NCBI GenBank assembly: GCA_021297895.1
Contig: JAJTHN010000019.1
Coordinates: 1-64,000 of the forward strand
Direction of reading: 5' to 3'
DNA length: 64,000 nucleotides
Source: Phycisphaeraceae bacterium
GTDB taxonomy: Bacteria; Planctomycetota; Phycisphaerae; Phycisphaerales; UBA1924
Both the position numbers and the translations under genes were made by a program. This document shows, in pieces, positions 27,098-35,343 of the stretch. Under the pieces are notes generated by a model. That model saw only the letters and a program-made list of their open reading frames with translations, made no database searches and was not told the DNA's origin. Position 1 is the first letter of the stretch. Every line of letters begins with the position of its first letter.

Positions 27098-27320
27098 GTG
27101 AAGATCGGTGGATCATACCACCGCCTGAGCGGAAGGGCGGGGGTTCCCACAAGATCTTGGGGGCCTGTCAAGAATTCACCCTTGAAGAGGTGGTGTGGAG
27201 GGAGTTGAGAAACTGTCGGATGATCGGGTAGGCCGATGAGCTCCGGATCGGCACCGGACGAGGGCGAACTCCTCGCGAGGGGTTTTCCAGCCCGGCGGGT
27301 CGGTCGGTCGATAGGACAAC

Positions 27321-29513
27321 ATGCCGATGGGAGCAGCCGGATGGATTCGGCGGTTGGCGGGCGGGGGTGCGGCCGGGACGGCCAAGGCGCTGGCGGACGC
27401 GATCGTGTCCGCGCGCGCGGCGGGGGAAGATGTTGACTCGCTTTCGGCGGATCTGATCGAGTTGATGGCCCGCGGGCGCGAGCGGGGCGGCGTGCTGGCG
27501 CGGGTGAGCGGGGGAGGCAGCGGTGATGATCGGGCGGTGGAGTGTGAGGTGCTGCGGGTGTGGCCCGCGCTGACGCGCGATGCGCGAGAGGCCGCGGTCG
27601 CGGTCGGGGGCGAGCGGCTGGAGGCCGAGCTGCGTGCGCGGCTTGGCGGGGCGACGGTGGCCGAGCGCATCGGGGCGCTGGAGGTGATCGGACAAGCGGG
27701 GATGCACGCGCTGGCGGTGGCGGTCGCCTCGAGCCTCGCCGATGGCGATGCGACGGTGGGTGATGCGGCGGAGCGCACGTTGGCGGCGCTGTGCGGCTCG
27801 GAGGGTGTGCTGGCGGCGGAGGATGGCCGCGGCGTGCGCGGGGTGATGGCGGGGCTGGATCGCGCGGCGGAGTTGTTCGACCGGCATCGGCGTGCATCGG
27901 TGATCGGGCTGTGGATGCGGATGGCGACGACGGTGAGCGACAGCGCGGTGAGCGTGGGCGATCGGCGCAACTGGCTGGATGATGAGCAGCACCCGGCCCA
28001 ACTTGTGGCGCGCAGCCGTCTGCGGCGTGCGGCGGAGGAGGAGGTCGGTGCGGGGCTGGTCAGCGGCGCGGCGTTCGTGTGGATCAAGTACCCGGGGCTG
28101 GCGTCGGCGGCGCGGGATCGGCTGCTGGGGCCGCGGGGCCGCGGTGTGGACCTGACGTGGGTGCTGGAGCGATCGCACCTGGTGCTCAATCCTCGTCGGC
28201 GAGCGGCGCTCAGCGCCGGTGTGGCGGCTGAGACCGGCGGTGTGGCGGGGCCGGAGTTCTGGGGCGGCGGTGTGGAGCGCGGCGTGGGGGCGGTGCGGTG
28301 GGTGTGTGCGCAGGCGATGGGGGCACGCGGACGGGATGCGGCGCTGGCGCCGATGCTGGCCGATGAGCGTGTGGAAGTGCGGCTGGCGCTGGTGCGCGAA
28401 GGCGGTCGGCTGGCGCGGCGACCGGCGTGCCTAGTTGATGCGTGCTTCGATGCCGACGGGCGTGTGGCGCGATCGGCAACGCTGGAACTGCTGGCGACGA
28501 GCCGGCGCGAGGCGTTGCCGGAGGGCGAGCGTCGGCGGCTGATTCGGCTGCTGCGTCGCAGCCCGCACGCGGCGGTGCGGTCGATCGCGGAGCAGGCCTG
28601 GCGCGGGCGGGCGAGCGCGGCCGAGCACGGGTCGGGTGTTGGGGCCATCGCGGGTGCGGCGGACGGCGTGCGCGGCGGGGTCGCTGAGGCCGTGCTGAGC
28701 ACCGTGCCGGCGCGGATGATGGAGTTGCGGAGCGTGCAGGGGCGCGAGGCGGGCGCGGGGCATGATGCGCACGATGCCCGGCGGCTGCTGGAGATTTCAT
28801 CGCGTGGGCTGGGCGGGCGGTATGCGCGGGCGATCGCGGAGTTTGTGCGGGGTGTGGATGCCGCGGCGTGGCCGATGAGCGCGGCGACGGGGGCATCGGT
28901 GCTCGGGGAGAGCGATGAGTCTTCGGTGGTGGCGACGCTGGTGGAGGTGACGCGTGCGACCGGGCCGGCGACAGCGAGGCTGCGGGCCAACGCGATCGAC
29001 GCGCTGACGCGGCACATTCGGAGGTGTCAGGGTGCCTCGGCAGAGGTGCGGGCGGCGCTGCTGGATGCGGCGGGGCGGAGCGGAGTTGGCGATGGGTCTG
29101 GCGACGGTGGACTTGGCGATCAGGGAGTGTCGGCGGCATCGGGCGGTGAGCATCGCCCGCGCGCTGCGGCGGCGCGGGGGCTGATCATCGCGGGTGATCT
29201 GATGGGGGACGGGACGCTGATGCGAGCGGGGACCGCGACGCTGCAGGCGATGCTGCTCGATGATCGGGTGATGCAGCGTGTGGCGGGGGCGTGGTGTGCC
29301 GAGCGGGTGGCCTGGCGGCTTGCGGCACGCGATGGGGCGCACGCGTCGATCGCCGCGACGGTGGGGCGGCTGGCGTCGGATGAGGGAGAGAGCCGGGCGG
29401 TGCGAGCGCGTGCGCGGCGGGCGGCGGAGAGGCTGCTGAGCGAAGTGCGCGCGGCGTGGGGAGCGAAGGCGGGGGGCGTGGCGCACTGGCAGAGCGGCAA
29501 AGTGGCGCAGTGA
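27321..29513 (+). CDS. Alanine-rich helical-repeat protein
   Basis: 730 aa, Ala/Arg/Gly-rich, no signal peptide. Much of it consists of short amphipathic helices with patterns such as A-L-x-x-M-L-A-D-E-R-V-E-V-R-L-A-L-V-R-E-G and V-D-A-C-F-D-A-D-G-R-V-A-R-S-A-T-L-E-L-L, reminiscent of HEAT repeats. AGGA 5 bases before the ATG at 27321 supports the start. The last 11 codons (V-A-H-W-Q-S-G-K-V-A-Q) and the stop are encoded by octamer repeats like those at 17628, so the native C-terminus may have been replaced. A long frame on the opposite strand is a composition shadow. Function unknown; repeat proteins of this kind usually mediate binding. Confidence 0.65.
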   Translation: MPMGAAGWIRRLAGGGAAGTAKALADAIVSARAAGEDVDSLSADLIELMARGRERGGVLARVSGGGSGDDRAVECEVLRVWPALTRDAREAAVAVGGERLEAELRARLGGATVAERIGALEVIGQAGMHALAVAVASSLADGDATVGDAAERTLAALCGSEGVLAAEDGRGVRGVMAGLDRAAELFDRHRRASVIGLWMRMATTVSDSAVSVGDRRNWLDDEQHPAQLVARSRLRRAAEEEVGAGLVSGAAFVWIKYPGLASAARDRLLGPRGRGVDLTWVLERSHLVLNPRRRAALSAGVAAETGGVAGPEFWGGGVERGVGAVRWVCAQAMGARGRDAALAPMLADERVEVRLALVREGGRLARRPACLVDACFDADGRVARSATLELLATSRREALPEGERRRLIRLLRRSPHAAVRSIAEQAWRGRASAAEHGSGVGAIAGAADGVRGGVAEAVLSTVPARMMELRSVQGREAGAGHDAHDARRLLEISSRGLGGRYARAIAEFVRGVDAAAWPMSAATGASVLGESDESSVVATLVEVTRATGPATARLRANAIDALTRHIRRCQGASAEVRAALLDAAGRSGVGDGSGDGGLGDQGVSAASGGEHRPRAAAARGLIIAGDLMGDGTLMRAGTATLQAMLLDDRVMQRVAGAWCAERVAWRLAARDGAHASIAATVGRLASDEGESRAVRARARRAAERLLSEVRAAWGAKAGGVAHWQSGKVAQ
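29479..29510. repeat. Octamer repeat at gene 3' end
   Basis: Four units TGGCGCAC, TGGCAGAG, CGGCAAAG, TGGCGCAG run directly into the TGA stop of the helical-repeat gene. Same unit as at 17628-17691. Confidence 0.75.
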
Positions 29514-29595
29514 GAAGTTGAGGATCTGGCGGATGCTGACGATGAGGTTCTGCCGAGAGCCGCGGGTGGCGGCGCGCGATGGCTGAGCGTGCTGG

Positions 29596-29690
29596 CCGGA
29601 GGAGGGTCGAGTCGCGAGCGCGTCGGAGAGGATGAGGTCGGGCTGCTGATCGGATGCGAGCGCTCGCTCCGCCTCGGAGACTTAGTACCT
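29596..29690 (-). repeat. Degenerate family A repeat near second dockerin gene
   Basis: Read on the minus strand it contains AAGTCTCCGAGGCGGAGCGA, then CCGACCTCATCCTCTCCGAC, similar to the tail of copies 3 and 4. The stem part is not preserved. It lies about 45 bp past the stop of the minus-strand dockerin gene, the same relative place as copy 4. Confidence 0.4.
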
Positions 29691-29734
29691 GAGCCTGCAG
29701 GACATGGGCCAGGATCGAGCTGCGCCTCGTGCGG

Positions 29735-30601
29735 TTACTGGCAGCCGAGGAAGAACGCGGCGAAGAAGGCGGAGAAGTCGCCGTTGTCGAGGGTGTTGTC
29801 GGGGCCGCCGCCGGTGAGGATGGTTTCGCCATCGGTGTTGGCGATGTCCGCCGCGAGGCGCGTGGGGTCGGACTCTGGCGCGAAGAAGGCGGTGAAGAAG
29901 GCGATGAAGTCGCCGTTATCGAGGGCGTTGTCGGACCCGCCGAGGATGGGGTCGGTCAGGCGTGTTTCGCCGTCGGTGTTGGCGATGTCCGCGGGGGAGC
30001 ACGCGGCGATGGTCATGGTGAGATTGTCGATGTAGAAGTCGTTGGGGAAGGTGGAGGTGTTGAGATTGCGGACGGCAACGACGGAGGGGCCGGCGGTGAG
30101 CGGGGCGGTCCAGAGGGCGGAGTGGGCGATCCAGAGCTGCGTGCCGTTGGGCAGTGTGGTCGGGGTGCCGATGAGACTGCCGTTGAGTTGCCATTGGAGC
30201 CTGGCGGGTCCGCCGGCGACGGCGGTGGCGGCGTGCAGAGTGAGTCGGTAGGTGCGGCCGGGCAGGGGGTTGACGGTGGCGAACCAGATGCGCTGGTTGG
30301 GAACCGTCGAGCCGTTGATGACCATCATGAGCACGGAGCCGGGGATGGAGGGCGGCGGGTTGACGAAGGAGCCGTTGAAGGATGAGCCGTTGGAGCGGAC
30401 GGTGTATTGGCCCTCGCAGCAGTTGCCGCCGGAGGAGAAGGAGTAATCGGAGGAGAAGCCGGTGTTGCCGAGTTCGAAGTTGCCGTTGGGCAGGAGGTTC
30501 TGCGCGACCGCGGCGGGGGTGAGGGGGGTGAGGAGACAGAGCGATGCCAATGCGGCGGAGGCGCGTGAAGTGATGCGGCGCGGTGTGGAGTTGAGCGGCA
30601 C
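29735..30601 (-). CDS. Secreted GC-type dockerin protein with jelly-roll-like domain
   Basis: 288 aa from a GTG start with GGAG 7 bases upstream. Signal peptide at about residues 10-35 ('LASLCLLTPLTPAAVAQ'). Mature start N-L-L-P-N-G-N-F-E-L-G followed by a beta-rich domain (to about residue 200) ending V-R-N-L-N ... F-Y-I-D-N-L-T-M, as in carbohydrate-binding or PEP-CTERM-type jelly-roll domains. Two GC-type dockerin units follow, each with A-D-I-A-N-T-D-G-E-T and D-N-G-D-F-x-A-F-F, ending G-C-Q. The frame extends upstream to 30817 without a credible signal peptide, so the GTG was chosen. Divergent from the copper operon. Confidence 0.8.
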   Translation of the reverse strand: MPLNSTPRRITSRASAALASLCLLTPLTPAAVAQNLLPNGNFELGNTGFSSDYSFSSGGNCCEGQYTVRSNGSSFNGSFVNPPPSIPGSVLMMVINGSTVPNQRIWFATVNPLPGRTYRLTLHAATAVAGGPARLQWQLNGSLIGTPTTLPNGTQLWIAHSALWTAPLTAGPSVVAVRNLNTSTFPNDFYIDNLTMTIAACSPADIANTDGETRLTDPILGGSDNALDNGDFIAFFTAFFAPESDPTRLAADIANTDGETILTGGGPDNTLDNGDFSAFFAAFFLGCQ

Positions 30602-30781
30602 GTGATGCTCCGGGGGATTGGGTCGCGCGGGATGAGCGCGGCGGGTGGAAGGGCGCGTGGTGCGGGAGGTGGGGAATCCGTCGCGGGCTTCGTTGAGTGT
30701 ACAAGCAGGCTTCGGGCCGCCGAGGTGAGGGGGAAGTGGCGAGTGGATCGGTGTGAACGGGCCGGAAGCGGGAGCAACCAA

Positions 30782-30802
30782 TATACCCCGTGGGGGTATA
30801 AT
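30782..30802 (+). promoter_or_regulatory. CsoR operator overlapping the copper-operon -10 box
   Basis: TATACCCC-GTG-GGGGTATA (30782-30800) matches the G-tract dyad of copper-responsive CsoR operators. The right arm runs into a perfect TATAAT at 30797-30802. Transcription would begin about 30808-30809, i.e. at the csoR start codon. No good -35 hexamer is visible at 17 bp, which fits a weak or activator-independent leaderless promoter. Binding by the adjacent CsoR would block the -10 box; copper would release it. Confidence 0.85.
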
Positions 30803-30807
30803 CGTGC

Positions 30808-31272
30808 ATGAGTACACGTGGCAAAAAGCAGGGTGAGAAGGGCGGCAAGTCGCGGAATGGTGTGGGTGCGGGTGCGGGTGAGGCGCGATCGGTGGGCAGT
30901 GACGCCGCGTGCGGGTGTGGCTGTGCGGTGGGCCGAGGGGGAGAGGCTGAAGTTGATCGCGGGAGTGGCCGCGTCGGGCCGGGCGGTGTGGCGCACGGGG
31001 TGGATGCGGAGATCAAGCGGCGGAATCTGGCGCAGTTGCGGCGGATCGAGGGGCAGGTTCGGGGCGTGGCGGCGATGGTGGAGGGGGATCGGTACTGCGC
31101 GGATGTGATCACGCAGATCGCGGCGGTGCGGGCGTCGTTGCTGGCGGTTGCGGGGAATGTGCTGCGGAATCACCTTGAGCACTGTGCCGCGGCGGCGATG
31201 GAGCGGCGCGGGCCGGACCGCGAGGCGATGATCGACGAGGTGCTGGACCTGGTGTCGAAGGTGTCGCGGTGA
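30808..31272 (+). CDS. csoR: CsoR-family copper-sensing repressor
   Basis: 154 aa. Core (about residues 64-154) is the all-helical CsoR/FrmR fold: L-R-R-I-E-G-Q-V-R-G-V then Cys97, His122 and Cys126, with the spacing (25 and 29) of the Cu(I)-binding Cys-His-Cys triad of known CsoR proteins. The first ~63 residues are an unusual Gly/Arg/Lys-rich extension with Cys35, Cys37 and Cys39 (A-C-G-C-G-C-A). The ATG at 30808 has no Shine-Dalgarno and sits where the transcript should begin, so leaderless translation is likely; a shorter start is possible but has no better signal. First gene of an operon with a copper-type lipoprotein, a barrel and CopA. Confidence 0.92.
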   Translation: MSTRGKKQGEKGGKSRNGVGAGAGEARSVGSDAACGCGCAVGRGGEAEVDRGSGRVGPGGVAHGVDAEIKRRNLAQLRRIEGQVRGVAAMVEGDRYCADVITQIAAVRASLLAVAGNVLRNHLEHCAAAAMERRGPDREAMIDEVLDLVSKVSR

Positions 31273-31347
31273 GGCGGGGCGCGGGTGCGGCGTGACGGCT
31301 GTGGCGATCCGGGAGTGAGCGCGAGTTCTCATGCAAAGGAGAAGCAC

Positions 31348-31731
31348 ATGAAGTTGAATCAACGGCGGATCGGCGTCGCGGTTGTCTGGACGGTGATGCT
31401 GGCTGGCGCGGCCGGCTTTGCGGTGTTGGGCGGTTGCGGGGTGGAGCGGCCGCGGGCGGATGCGTCGGTGAACGAGGCGATCGCGGACGATCGGACGATC
31501 GAGGGGCGCGAGGCGGTGCTGACGGTGTTCGGGATGAGTTGTCCGCTGTGCGCGAACAACGTCGACAACACGCTCAAGGAGGTGCCCGGGGTTGAGACTG
31601 TGTCGGTGGACATGGGCAGCGGCGAGGTGCGCGTGGGGCTTGACGGGAAGACGCCGGTGACGCGCCGGCAGCTTGCGCGGGCGGTTGATCGGAGCGGGTT
31701 CAGCCTGAAGAAGGTGGAGGTGCGGCCGTGA
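31348..31731 (+). CDS. HMA-domain lipoprotein (periplasmic copper chaperone-like)
   Basis: 127 aa. Lipoprotein signal peptide with lipobox L-G-G-C (Cys30). A ~25-residue acidic linker leads to a heavy-metal-associated domain (about 55-127) with G-M-S-C-P-L-C-A-N-N-V (Cys65, Cys68), V-P-G-V-E-T-V-S-V-D and A-V-D-R-S-G-F. AAGGAG 6 bases before the ATG fixes the start. HMA domains carry Cu(I) or similar soft metals; most are cytoplasmic (CopZ) or periplasmic (MerP), and membrane-tethered ones are less common. Its stop overlaps the GTG start of the barrel gene (GTGA), so the two are coupled. Confidence 0.88.
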   Translation: MKLNQRRIGVAVVWTVMLAGAAGFAVLGGCGVERPRADASVNEAIADDRTIEGREAVLTVFGMSCPLCANNVDNTLKEVPGVETVSVDMGSGEVRVGLDGKTPVTRRQLARAVDRSGFSLKKVEVRP

Positions 31732-32570
31732 GTCGGAGCGCGTGCGCGATCGCGGCGGCGATGGTGGCGGTCGCTGGGGCGAGCGTGCCGGTGATGGCGC
31801 AGGAGGCGACGCACACGCCCGCGGCGACGCAGCCGGCGGCGGGGCGGCTGTACATGCGGCAGAAGGTTCAGTATGTGTCGTTCGGCGATGATCCCTCGCC
31901 GGAGGCGCGTGACATCACCAAGGTCGTGTCGACGACAACGCTGACCTACGGGCTGCGTCGGGACACTTCGCTGAGTCTGGAGGTGCCGATGGCGTACGCC
32001 GCGGAGGTGGCGCACGGCCGGCACGCGACGCGGCGGTTCGGGGTCAACGACATTTCGTTGTCGATCAAGCACCGGCCGTGGCAGTTGGACCTGAACCCGG
32101 TGGACTCGCTGCGGCTGGCGGTGGTCGGCGGTGTGGAGGTACCGAGCGGGGATGGGGACTTCTCGAGCCACTCATTCGACCCGTTCGTCGGGGCGGTGTT
32201 CACGGCGATTCTCGGGCGGCACGGCGTGAACCAGTCGATCGTGTACAAGTTCAACACCGGCGGCGACGCGTTCAACACGCGGGCGGGCGATGGGCCGGAT
32301 GATGCGGTTCGGTTCGACACTTCGTACCTGTTTCGGCTTTCGCCGGTGGAGTACTCGGCCGCGTCTGAGGCGGCGACGTATGTCACTCTGGAGGCAAACG
32401 GGTTGTACGAGACCAATGGTGATGTGGAGGTGATCGCGGGGCCGGGGATCTTGTACGAGGCCAGGACGTTCGCGCTCGAGGCGACGATCGGGCTGCCGAT
32501 GGTGCAGGAGGTGCGCGAGCGGCCGGAGGTGGATCTTGTCGTGACGCTTGGACTGCGGATTCTGTTCTAA
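31728..32570 (+). CDS. Outer-membrane beta-barrel protein of the copper operon
   Basis: 280 aa from a GTG start overlapping the previous stop. Signal peptide at residues 1-25 (A-G-A-S-V-P-V-M-A-Q). The rest alternates amphipathic strands: R-F-G-V-N-D-I-S-L-S-I-K-H-R, L-R-L-A-V-V-G-G-V-E-V-P-S-G-D-G-D, and a final V-T-L-G-L-R-I-L-F ending in Phe, as in outer-membrane porins. The G-D-I-x-L ... G-x-x-x-P-S-G-D pattern recalls the MetA/phenol-degradation transporter-like family. A role in copper passage across the outer membrane is inferred from operon position. Confidence 0.75.
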   Translation: MSRSACAIAAAMVAVAGASVPVMAQEATHTPAATQPAAGRLYMRQKVQYVSFGDDPSPEARDITKVVSTTTLTYGLRRDTSLSLEVPMAYAAEVAHGRHATRRFGVNDISLSIKHRPWQLDLNPVDSLRLAVVGGVEVPSGDGDFSSHSFDPFVGAVFTAILGRHGVNQSIVYKFNTGGDAFNTRAGDGPDDAVRFDTSYLFRLSPVEYSAASEAATYVTLEANGLYETNGDVEVIAGPGILYEARTFALEATIGLPMVQEVRERPEVDLVVTLGLRILF

Positions 32571-32597
32571 GGGCCTGTTCGATCTGGAGCCATAACG

Positions 32598-35219
32598 ATG
32601 CGTGCGGGCGAGGAGGACCAGCGAGGGGCAACAGGATTGGGTGGCGGTGGCGGTACAGGAATCGGGATTGATGCGAGTGCTGGTGGAGCTGGCGGCCGGC
32701 GCGTTGAGATGGCGATCGGCGGGATGTCGTGCGCGGCGTGCGCGGCGCACGTGCAGCGCGTGCTGGAAAAGCAGCCCGGGGTGACATCGGCGAGCGTGAA
32801 CTTCGCGACGCGCATGGCGACGCTCGGGGTCGATGCGGGTTCGGCGGATGTTGCGGAGTTGGTGCGGGCGGTTGATCGCGCGGGGTATTCGGCGGAGGTG
32901 GCGGGGGAGAGCGGAGCGAGGCGAGCGGAAGGAGATGGAGGCTCCGAAGGGGCGAGTGGCGATGCGGCCAGCGATGCGGCCAGCGATGCGGGTGGTAATG
33001 CGGGTGGCGACGCTGGCGAGGCGGCAGTACAGGCTGATGCGGAGGATGCCGAGGATGCGCTGCTGGCGCGGCTGGCGCAGGACGGCGCGGTTGAGGAACG
33101 GAGGCTCCGCCGGCGGGTGCTGATCGGGGCTGCGCTCGGTGCGCCGGTGGTGGTGCTTGCGATGTCACACGGCATGCTCGCGGGTGTTGGAGGAGTCGGG
33201 GCGTGGTTGTCGGGGCTCGGCGGGGCGTGGGTGCAGGCGGTGCTGACGTTCGGGGTGCTCGTTCTCGCCGGGGGCTCGATGTTCGCGGGGGCGTGGCGGA
33301 GCGTGCTGCGGCGGGTTGCGAACATGGACACGCTGGTGGCGATGGGGACGGGGATCGCGTTCGTGTACTCGCTGGTTCAGGTCATCATCGCATCCGCGGG
33401 CGCGGACCGTGGGGCGCACGCGGGGCATGGGCCGACGGTGTACTTCGAGGCGGCGGCGGTGATCGTGGTGCTCGTGCTCGTTGGTCGGCTGCTCGAGCGG
33501 CGCGCGACGGCGCGGACATCGTCGGCGATCGGGGGGCTGGTGCGGCTGACGCCGATGGGGGTGATGGTGGAGCGCGGCGGGACGGAGGTGGCCGTACGGG
33601 CGTCGCGCGTGCGAGTTGGAGAGATCGTGATTGTGCGGCCGGGCCAGCGGGTCGGCGTTGATGGGGTGATCGAGACGGGGCGGTCCGACGTTGATGAGTC
33701 TGCGCTCACGGGCGAGGCGGCGCTGGTGGTTCGCGGCGTTGGCGAGCGGGCGTTCGCGGGAACGCTCAACCGCACGGGCGTGCTGCGGGTGCGGGCGTCG
33801 GCGGTGGGGGCGGGCACGGCGATGGGGCGGGTGGTCCGGCTTGTGCGAGAGGCTCAGGGGACCGCGGCGCCGATCGCGCGGCTGGTGGATCGGGTCAGCG
33901 CGGTGTTCGTGCCGATGGTGATGGGGCTCGCCGCGCTGAGTTTCGCGGCGTGGATGGTGTGGGGGCCGGCGGGAGAGCGGCTGGCGATGGGGGTGCACGC
34001 CGCGGTGAGCGTGCTGATCATCGCGTGTCCGTGCGCCCTGGGGCTGGCGACGCCGACGGCGATCATGGTGGGGACGGGGATCGGTGCGCGACGGGGCATG
34101 CTTGTGTCCAGCGCGGCGGCTCTTGAGGCGGCGGCGGGGTTGCATGTTGTCGCGTTCGACAAGACCGGGACGCTGACGCGCGGGCGGCCGCGGGTCGAGC
34201 GTGTGGCCGCGGCGGAGGGGTGGACGCGCTCGGCGGTGCTGGGGCTTGCGGCGGCGGCGGAGCGGGGCAGCGAGCATCCGTTGGCGTGTGCGATTGTGCG
34301 GGCGGCGATGGAAGAGCGGGGGGCGGTGCGGGGGGCGGCGGCGGGGTCGGCGGAGGGGGTGGCGGCGGGGGCTGAAGGGAGCGAGTTGGCGGTCGTGTCT
34401 TCGCGCATCGAGCCGGGCGTTGGGGTGTATGCCGAGGTTGCCGCGGGCGCGACTGCGGACGGAGGTGATGGTCGTGTGCGGCGGGTTGGTGTCGGGCGGC
34501 GGGCGGTGGTGGGCGAGGATGCTTCGGGGTCGGCGGTGGCGCTGGAGCGGCAGGTCGAGGCGATGGCCGCGGCGGGGCTGACGATCGCGTGGGTCGCGGT
34601 TGATGGGCGTGCCGCGGGGGTGATCGGGCTTGGTGATGAGGTGCGGGCGTCTGCGCACGAGGCGGTGAGCAGGTTGCGCGGGATGGGTGTGCGCGTGATG
34701 ATGCTCACGGGCGACCATGAGCGAGCCGCGGCGGCGGTGGGGGTGTTGACGGGGATCGACGAGATCCGCGCTGGCATGACGCCCCCGGACAAGGCGCGCG
34801 TCATCGGTGAGTTGCGCGGGCGGGGGCTGAGGGTCGGGTTCGTCGGCGATGGGATCAACGATGCGCCGGCGCTCGCCGCGGCGGATGTCGGGATCGCGAT
34901 GAGCAGCGGGACGGACCTGGCGCGGGCGTCGGCGGGGATCACACTGGTGCGGCCCGGGGGCGAGGCGGATCTGCGGGGCGTGGCGGGCGCGATCGAGTTG
35001 TCGCGCGCGACGCTGCGGGCGATTCGGCAGAACTTGTTCTGGGCGTCGTGTTACAACGTTCTGGCGATCCCGGTCGCGGCGGGCGCGCTGTACCCGCTGA
35101 CGGGATGGATGCTCTCGCCGATGATCGCCAGTGCGGCGATGGCGCTGAGCAGCGTGAGCGTGGTGGCGAACAGCCTGCGGCTTGGGTGGGGACGGGGGCG
35201 GAGTGCGGCCGCAGAGTGA
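32598..35219 (+). CDS. copA: Copper-exporting P1B-type ATPase
   Basis: 873 aa. N-terminal HMA domain with G-M-S-C-A-A-C (Cys45, Cys48), then an Ala/Asp/Gly-rich linker with a repeated S-D-A-A/G motif (about 110-145), and the eight-helix P1B core. Seen: the C-P-C metal site in A-C-P-C-A-L-G-L-A-T-P (about residues 476-478), the phosphorylation site D-K-T-G-T (Asp521), S-E-H-P-L, T-G-E-A in the actuator domain, and G-D-G-I-N-D-A-P-A-L (about 753). These mark a Cu(I) pump. GGAG 8 bases before the ATG. Last gene of the CsoR operon, 27 bp after the barrel. Confidence 0.96.
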   Translation: MRAGEEDQRGATGLGGGGGTGIGIDASAGGAGGRRVEMAIGGMSCAACAAHVQRVLEKQPGVTSASVNFATRMATLGVDAGSADVAELVRAVDRAGYSAEVAGESGARRAEGDGGSEGASGDAASDAASDAGGNAGGDAGEAAVQADAEDAEDALLARLAQDGAVEERRLRRRVLIGAALGAPVVVLAMSHGMLAGVGGVGAWLSGLGGAWVQAVLTFGVLVLAGGSMFAGAWRSVLRRVANMDTLVAMGTGIAFVYSLVQVIIASAGADRGAHAGHGPTVYFEAAAVIVVLVLVGRLLERRATARTSSAIGGLVRLTPMGVMVERGGTEVAVRASRVRVGEIVIVRPGQRVGVDGVIETGRSDVDESALTGEAALVVRGVGERAFAGTLNRTGVLRVRASAVGAGTAMGRVVRLVREAQGTAAPIARLVDRVSAVFVPMVMGLAALSFAAWMVWGPAGERLAMGVHAAVSVLIIACPCALGLATPTAIMVGTGIGARRGMLVSSAAALEAAAGLHVVAFDKTGTLTRGRPRVERVAAAEGWTRSAVLGLAAAAERGSEHPLACAIVRAAMEERGAVRGAAAGSAEGVAAGAEGSELAVVSSRIEPGVGVYAEVAAGATADGGDGRVRRVGVGRRAVVGEDASGSAVALERQVEAMAAAGLTIAWVAVDGRAAGVIGLGDEVRASAHEAVSRLRGMGVRVMMLTGDHERAAAAVGVLTGIDEIRAGMTPPDKARVIGELRGRGLRVGFVGDGINDAPALAAADVGIAMSSGTDLARASAGITLVRPGGEADLRGVAGAIELSRATLRAIRQNLFWASCYNVLAIPVAAGALYPLTGWMLSPMIASAAMALSSVSVVANSLRLGWGRGRSAAAE

Positions 35220-35343
35220 TGCGGGGAGCCAGTGGCTCGATGTGGGTTGCGGGCGATGGCGACGCGGACCATCGCGGAGCCGCATGGCCCGGCGTTCAGG
35301 TGCATCGCGATGCGTGCCGGGCGGCGATTGTGTCGCGTACGTG

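Noticed and set aside
27176-29017. A 613-codon minus-strand open frame
   Set aside because: Ser/Arg/Pro/Thr-rich composition shadow of the helical-repeat gene; no start signal or hydrophobic pattern.
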